From Gambelia wislizenii (taxonomy: Eukaryota > Chordata > Lepidosauria > Squamata > Crotaphytidae): a stretch of DNA of 64,000 bases. Made by a program: the position numbers and the translations under genes. Where the stretch lies: NCBI GenBank assembly GCA_030847615.1, contig JAUMIR010000001.1, positions 181,245,001 through 181,309,000 of the forward strand, written 5' to 3'. How positions within the stretch are numbered: the stretch's first letter is position 1; every line of letters begins with the position of its first letter. Below the pieces are notes generated by a model. That model had not been told where the DNA came from and made no database searches. It was given only the letters and a program-made list of their open reading frames with translations. Shown piece after piece: positions 58,819-64,000 of this stretch.

Positions 58819-59363
58819 GGGCTCATCTACATGGACCAGAATATAGCAGTTCCCTACTGTCTTATTCTACCTCTGGATCAGGCCTGTTGCTCCCCGTTAC
58901 CTGCACAGGACAGGATAGTCCAGATCAGCACACCAGCCAGTTTCTGCAGCCGCTGCCACTGCCACCCATGTTGCATCCTCTGAAGCCAGGAAGCTGGCCT
59001 GCAGCATGTGAGCAAGGCCCCCCTGCATGTTACCAGCCTTGGTCACATACTGTGGGACTCCTTCCTGGCTATGGAAGAGTGAGGCTGATGGCAGCTTCAG
59101 TGATGGGTGTGCATGCTGGAATGGTTTCCTGTTGTCATGCGGGACCCAATCCATTTTATTGTGGCTGGAGTAGATTTTACCAGGTATTTTTAAAAATGGT
59201 GTAACTGGCCTTACCCCATCTTACCCCAATCTTACCCCTGTCTTTACCCCGGGGATCGTGAGGACTGCCTGGGGGCAAAACATAGTAAATTTCCTGCATC
59301 GTCTGGACTGCAGGGCTCCAAGACGGGAGAAAGACAGGGTATATAGCCCATCTAGACAAACCC
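58819..59363. mobile_element. TIR element, family IV, copy 2, TSD TCT
   Basis: The left end is GGGCTCATCTACATGGACC and the right end is the complement of GGGTTTGTCTAGATGGGC. TCT flanks both sides (58816-58818 and 59364-59366). Internal landmarks 'atagcccatctagac' and 'gcagcatgtgagcaaggc' match the 23995 copy. It is 545 bp. Confidence 0.75.
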
Positions 59364-59366
59364 TCT

Positions 59367-60189
59367 ATCAGCTCTTGTTTATAAAGATCCTGTGATTTTT
59401 GCCCACCTGCATCTACCTTACAGTTGCCAGTAGCCTCCTCTTCTCCGCATTTTGTACATGCTGTATGGTCTCCTATACCATCGCACTACAATCTAGGCCT
59501 GTGTAAAAAGATGAAGCTAGTTGGCTGTTGTGTTGTGGGAATGCTTTAGATCTGTCTGAAAATAGGCAGCATATATTTATGACAGAGGTTCTGTGCCTCT
59601 GGAATGAGGTGGTGTGGAAAGTGTGGACAATACTATAACACAAGCCCAAGTGGAGTCCCATCATATGTTCTCTGCTTGCCTAAGCTTAAGTCTTTGATTA
59701 TTCATATACAGTTTGGGTGGAATGTTTGTGTTTGTTTTCTTGCTTGTACAGAAAGAAAAGAAACAAACACAGTTACAAGAGAAACACAGCAAAACATAAT
59801 TAGTCAAAGAAAGAGCATTAAGTGAAATGATGTGGAACGTTTTTATGGACCAAAGTCCTAAAATAATAATTATACTCTTAAATAATGCTGCTGCTAAATT
59901 GAAGGTGGCATGGGGTGGGAAGTAAGTGTGTGAATACAATATTCATGGAGTAGCTTGGTTACTTTATCATTCAGAATTGTTGTTGATCTCATTTTCTCCA
60001 CATATTTAATTAATGATGTGACCAGAAACTCCATCCTCAACATTACTGAATAAAAGAAATGAAGCCAGTTTATATGCATGGTGCAAATGAAAACATGTTG
60101 AATATGTCACAATTATTTCTAAAAGGAACCCTAGACTGCCTTTGTTGTATCATACAAATATATTAGCAATTCATGTCAATAGTGGAGAT
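59367..60189. other. Intergenic, nothing assigned
   Basis: AT-rich DNA with no recognised gene or repeat. Confidence 0.5.
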
Positions 60190-60660
60190 TAAGATCACCA
60201 TAGATTCTCCTTGGTTTTTTTTTTCAGGGCTGAAGGCCGTGTTCTGGAATAGTTTCTTCCTGACGTTTCACCTGCATCTGTGGCTGGCATCTTCAGCGAT
60301 TACAAAGATGAAAAAAAAAAAAAAACCTTACAAAGGAATTCCACCCAGGGACAGGGAGATTCCCAGCAGATAATGGCCCCTCAACCAACCATTAGCCAAT
60401 CAGACACTAACGAGCCTTGCATTTTTATACCCAGAAACTAACCATTCAATTACACAAATTTACATATACTCCCCAACAGGGGTTCACAGCATATAAACTC
60501 CACATACATTCCTACCCAACCATTCTCTGAAGATGTCAGCCACAGATGCAGGCAAAATGTCAGAAAGAAACTATTCCAGAACACAGCCTCACAGCCCAGA
60601 AAAAAACCCAAGGAAATTCTATAGATGCCGGCCATGAAAGCCTTCGACTTCACATTAATA
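60190..60660. mobile_element. Inverted-repeat element with hammerhead-like motifs (locus H4)
   Basis: The two arms (60190-60300 and 60525-60660) are inverted copies. The minus-strand core in the left arm reads CTGAAGA (60296-60290), a stem region GCCAGC...GCAGGT, then GAAA (60269-60266) and CGTCAGG. The right arm on + reads CTGAAGA (60527-60533), a stem, then AAAA in place of GAAA (60554-60557). The left core fits the hammerhead consensus apart from one extra base before the stem; the right core has lost an essential G. About 225 bp of A-rich and unique DNA separates the arms. Confidence 0.6.
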
Positions 60661-61159
60661 TCACCCTTTCTTGCCATCCTTTTGGGGTCTCCATCACCGG
60701 CTCTCCACTCCCCCTTCCTGAAAGTGTGTCTGTTTTGTCCATAAAGGAAAAGGACACAAGGCAGAGAAAGTCTGGCACTCTACTCCTCAGGTAACAGGTT
60801 GTCCCACTGCAGAACTTCCCCCACTGGAGATTTTTGGAGTGAGTATGTTTCTGCTTGCCATTTGGCAATGACTACACACATTTTGCTGCCTGACACAGAG
60901 TAACAAAGCCCAAGGCCCACTCTTCTACCAAAGTCAGAGGCTGGAATTCAGCATGGGACTTGTGTCTTCATAAGTGGATTTACTTGTGCAGGAAACAGAA
61001 TTGAGTAATTTCACAGCATCCATATTCACCTATGGATGGAAAGAATATTTAAAAATATTTGGGAAATGGTTGGAAAAAATGCTGGTTTTGTTTTGTTTTT
61101 TAGTGTTGAGAAACCCTGAAGAGAAGAATCCTGGACTTACAAGAATCTTTGCAGTTTGG

Positions 61160-61305
61160 GGTTTATTCTGCACATGAAACATCATGTTCTGTACAGAAAA
61201 CAAGAGTTTTCTACATAGAAAATAATATTTCAACACAGAAATATTAATTCCTGCATGGAAAATGTTGTTTTCTGTGGAGAAAATGCTGTAATTGGGGATT
61301 TATTG
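61160..61305. repeat. 'TGTGCAGAAAAT' family, copy 4
   Basis: The phrases 'ttattctgcacatgaaacat', 'cagaaatattaattcctgc' and 'gaaaatgctgtaattgggga' match the 15617 copy closely, including 'gctgtaattggggatttatt'. Confidence 0.55.
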
Positions 61306-61342
61306 TCATTGGACTTTTTCAGACAATGTAAAAATAACGGAA

Positions 61343-61433
61343 GCAGCGTCGCCAGGTTGCGACGCTGCAGCACAAGAGGGCGACAGTTTCGTACGACGCT
61401 CCTTCCCAGCGGTACTGTTGCAGTACCGCTGGG
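61343..61433 (+). repeat. Two perfect hairpins in tandem
   Basis: Hairpin 1 (61343-61368) is GCAGCGTCGC, loop CAGGTT, GCGACGCTGC. Hairpin 2 (61405-61433) is CCCAGCGGTACTG, loop TTG, CAGTACCGCTGGG. Both are perfect, and they stand out by high GC and CpG in AT-rich surroundings. A GGACTTTTTCAGACAATG terminus at 61311 suggests they belong to a TIR element whose right end I cannot place. Confidence 0.9.
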
Positions 61434-61893
61434 ATATTTGAATGTGATATTTTTGCTTTTACAGTCATATTTTACTCACGATCGCTGATAGTCACAAGTG
61501 CATAACTCTAGCTTGCACATTTGTAACTGCCCAACAGGATTCCAGCCAGTGGTTTTTATGAAGAAAATAATGTGTTTTTTTAAAAATGAAAACTATTTTT
61601 CTTTTCCCTCTCATACAGGGCAATAATAATAATCTTCCAGCACTTGACAATTTTTCAATGGGATGTCTCAGTATGTTGAGGACATAAAAAATATTTACAT
61701 AACTAGAAAATTATTCTTTAAATCCCTAGAATTTAGGCTATGGAGTCTAGTTCTTCTACTTGAACCCTGAGATTCATTAATGAGAACCCAATGAAACAAT
61801 AATGGTTTAAAGCAACAGGCATAGAATTGAAGAACAAGGTGCACTGGGCTCCTCCCAAGAATTTGTTTTTTAGTACCAGAACTGAAGCTCACA

Positions 61894-61985
61894 CATTAAT
61901 TTATGTATTAATTAATTTAATTTATTTATTTAATTTATTTCCCACCTTTCTCCCAAGATGGGATTCAAGGCAAATCTTTTCAAAT
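61894..61985 (-). mobile_element. LINE 3' tail (CR1/L2 type)
   Basis: The minus strand reads 'ttgccttgaatcccatcttg' then ggagaaaggtgggaaataaa and a taaa-rich end, the usual tail of reptile CR1/L2-group LINEs. Confidence 0.7.
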
Positions 61986-62269
61986 ACATCTACTCTAAGC
62001 ATTCTTGATTTTGAGCAGTCTAGTTTAGGTAGGGGAGGATTTGTGAGGAAATATATTACAATGTAACATTAGCATCTGATCTATTACAAATTACCCACCA
62101 GACCTAAAAGCAAATCTTGGCATTCATTATGTTGGTATCTACCTGAAGGACTTCCCATGTGCAGTACACTTCCATCTTGCTTAGACACTCTTGTGAAATA
62201 AATTAGAGGGCAACACTAGGTAATGTTGCATAAAAGCAGTATAATTAGGTTAGATATATACCCAGATAC

Positions 62270-62272
<3 letters not shown>

Positions 62273-62306
<34 letters not shown>
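62273..62306 (+). repeat. (AC)n microsatellite
   Basis: About seventeen uninterrupted AC units. Confidence 0.97.
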
Positions 62307-62308
<2 letters not shown>

Positions 62309-62802
62309 CACTAGTTTAGGAAATGTCTAATTAGCTGAGCACCTAAAATATGAACTAGTTAATAGTCCAGAACAAGTTTAGTTGTCTGTTTCATATTAAG
62401 TGCAATTAAGAGGCTATTTAGTCATGGATAATTTAGCAAAAGTTGCTACCATATATAATGTTTCAAATGGGATACTGTAGATATAGACAAGTTGTAGTTC
62501 TTCCAAGCATCCTAGCACTCATGACCCTTATTTCTCCAGAGAGTAGGACACTCTGTGACAACTTTTTACAGGGCCAGTTTCCTTATGAGTAGGTGGGAAC
62601 TAGAGGTTTATGTCTCTGCTTCTTGTAATATATTTATTTGTAAATATACAAAGTGGCTGAGGGACTAGGAGCCTGAAAAAGCCATCCAGTCAGCAGTAAT
62701 TCTTCAAAGCAGTACTCCAGACATAGACAGCAGATTCTTTGCTTCTTCCCAAGATTCCTTCTTACCAAGCAGATAGAAAAGGGGAGTCTCTCTTACAATC
62801 TA

Positions 62803-63136
62803 GGAGATTATCAGATGCTTGAAAAAGTCCCAAAAGAGCTCGTGAGAATGACGTCACTGTACCAGGAATGAGTCTCGGTATCACACGACATCATTCTCTT
62901 GGCATGCTTGCTCCGTCTTCCCTTTGTGCTGGTGCAACAAAAAAGGCACCACTTTTCATTAGTGGAAACTTCCACTAATGAAAAGCGGCACCTTTTTTCA
63001 TTGCTTCAATATGGAGGGAGGATGGAGCAGGCATGCCAGGAGAATGATGTTGTGTGATACCAGGACCTGTTCCTGGTACAGTGATGTCGTTCTTGTGAGG
63101 TCCTTTGGGGCTTTTTTCAAGCATTGGATAATCTCC
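62803..63136. mobile_element. Long-palindrome TIR element, TSD CTA
   Basis: The left end GGAGATTATCAGATGCTTGA and the complement of the right end, GGAGATTATCCAATGCTTGA, continue as paired arms to a 16-bp perfect central hairpin CTTTTCATTAGTGGAA. CTA flanks both sides (62800-62802 and 63137-63139). It is 334 bp and non-coding. Confidence 0.88.
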
Positions 63137-63429
63137 CTAGATTCAAACTGTCACATTTTCTTGGAGCTTCCACCGTAGTTTGCAGTGTGAGTTACAGATT
63201 TCACAAGCTCATAACCATTAGTCATCCAAAGCCATTGAGCATGCATTTAAAAGTTAATGGTCTTCTCTTCAATTGGTCCTATGCTATATCATGCTTATAG
63301 CAGTATTTTCCAACATTTCATACTCAAAGGAGATATTGTTGCTTTTTATTTTATGGCAGCCTTCCAATTTGGGGTATTTTGGATGACGACCTGTGTGCCC
63401 AAGCTAGCTAATTTGAACTCAATCATCGC

Positions 63430-63530
63430 TGGTTTTTAATGAATAGTTTTTAATAGGTTTTCTCGTTTTCTTATTTTACCTAATGTTTTATTGTGAACTG
63501 CTTTGGGATTTTTTAAAAATCAAAAATGAA
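63430..63530 (+). mobile_element. LINE 3' tail (L2-like)
   Basis: 'tattgtgaactgctttggga' followed by an A/T-rich end resembles the terminal part of L2-like LINEs. It is only about 100 bp, with no coding text. Confidence 0.45.
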
Positions 63531-63976
63531 AAGAAATGTTCTGAATTTTTTTTTTAAAAGGCTGGCATCCTGTTAGTGAATTATGATGGGATAAGTTGGA
63601 TCCATTCATTTGCAACTTACTTTTTTGTTTGCTATCGAGGTGGGTATTCTGTTCCAATCACACAAAATTCCTCCCAAACCCATCTTGTAAGCAGGACAGC
63701 CCCCCCTCCAAACTTGGGCCATGTTTATGTTATTAGAAAGCTGGAGGATCAGTGAAGATTTGCCAAGTTATTTGCCTTTAGCTAGATGCACTGCAAGGAC
63801 ATCAACTACATGGACTCCCCATCTTGGTCAATTGTTACTGTGACTGACCCATAAAATCTGTTCTTCTTCTAAATAATTTATTGTACACAAAGCTGGTCAC
63901 ATAACTAAAGACACCCTTAAGACATACTGGTGCCACTTCCCTCCTGCATTAACACCTGATGAGCCATGGTGATAAT

Positions 63977-64000
63977 ATGGGCCTGTATTCTCTATCAGCT
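63977..64000. repeat. Family V interspersed repeat, copy 4, cut by the window edge
   Basis: 'gggcctgtattctctatcag' matches the first bases of the copies at 43826 and 56933. Confidence 0.35.

Overview
The window is vertebrate nuclear DNA and most resembles a squamate reptile (lizard-type) genome. The support is one spliced vertebrate gene end, a tRNA-derived SINE of squamate type, several decayed CR1/L2- and L1-type LINEs, Tigger-like and Tc1-like DNA transposons, and many palindromic non-autonomous DNA elements. There are no bacterial-style operons, no CRISPR array, and no long intact ORF apart from repeat shadows.

Gene content. I can support only one host protein-coding feature: the last coding exon of CSMD1 (+ strand, 4571-4730). 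Its preceding intron fills the left edge and contains a 5'-truncated, frameshifted L1 in the sense orientation at 1-1971. The exon encodes the cytoplasmic tail, with an NPMY motif and a C-terminal TVV PDZ-type ligand. The 3' UTR starts at 4731; its end is unresolved, with candidate poly(A) signals from 6739 to 9030. I treat everything right of about 9.1 kb as intergenic.

Layout. 1-4.57 kb: last intron, with L1, a CR1-type fragment, a palindromic MITE and a hammerhead-like inverted pair. 4.57-9.1 kb: exon and 3' UTR. 9.6-24.5 kb: Tigger-like MITEs, palindromic MITEs, a CR1 tail and one LTR-like segment. 25.6-27.1 kb: a TIR element holding a 65-80 bp minisatellite. 27.3-31.1 kb: palindromic elements and an L1 piece. 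32.7-37.2 kb: an L2 split by an LTR-like insertion, a LINE with a C2HC finger, a SINE, and a palindromic insertion with a clean empty site. 37.8-39.5 kb: a nest of three DNA elements, the innermost a Tigger-like element with a GC-rich 64-bp minisatellite. 41.5-49.7 kb: more TIR elements and simple repeats. 49.8-51.3 kb: a nested foldback. 52.3-54.5 kb: LTR-like DNA. 54.6-56.3 kb: a twin-primed L1 with a 19-bp target duplication. 57-63.5 kb: TIR elements, a Tc1-like remnant and a hammerhead-like inverted pair.

Two patterns stand out. First, four unrelated-looking repeats (about 4.4, 34.9, 50.2/50.9 and 60.3/60.5 kb) carry the same compact motif, CTGANGA then a short stem then GAAA, usually as an inverted pair; this looks like the hammerhead ribozyme core known from Penelope-like elements. 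Second, at least seven palindromic elements share GG-starting termini, several with the pattern GGANNTTNTCAGA, and five or more show 3-bp target duplications, suggesting related PIF/Harbinger-like transposases. All assignments are by eye; no database was searched.
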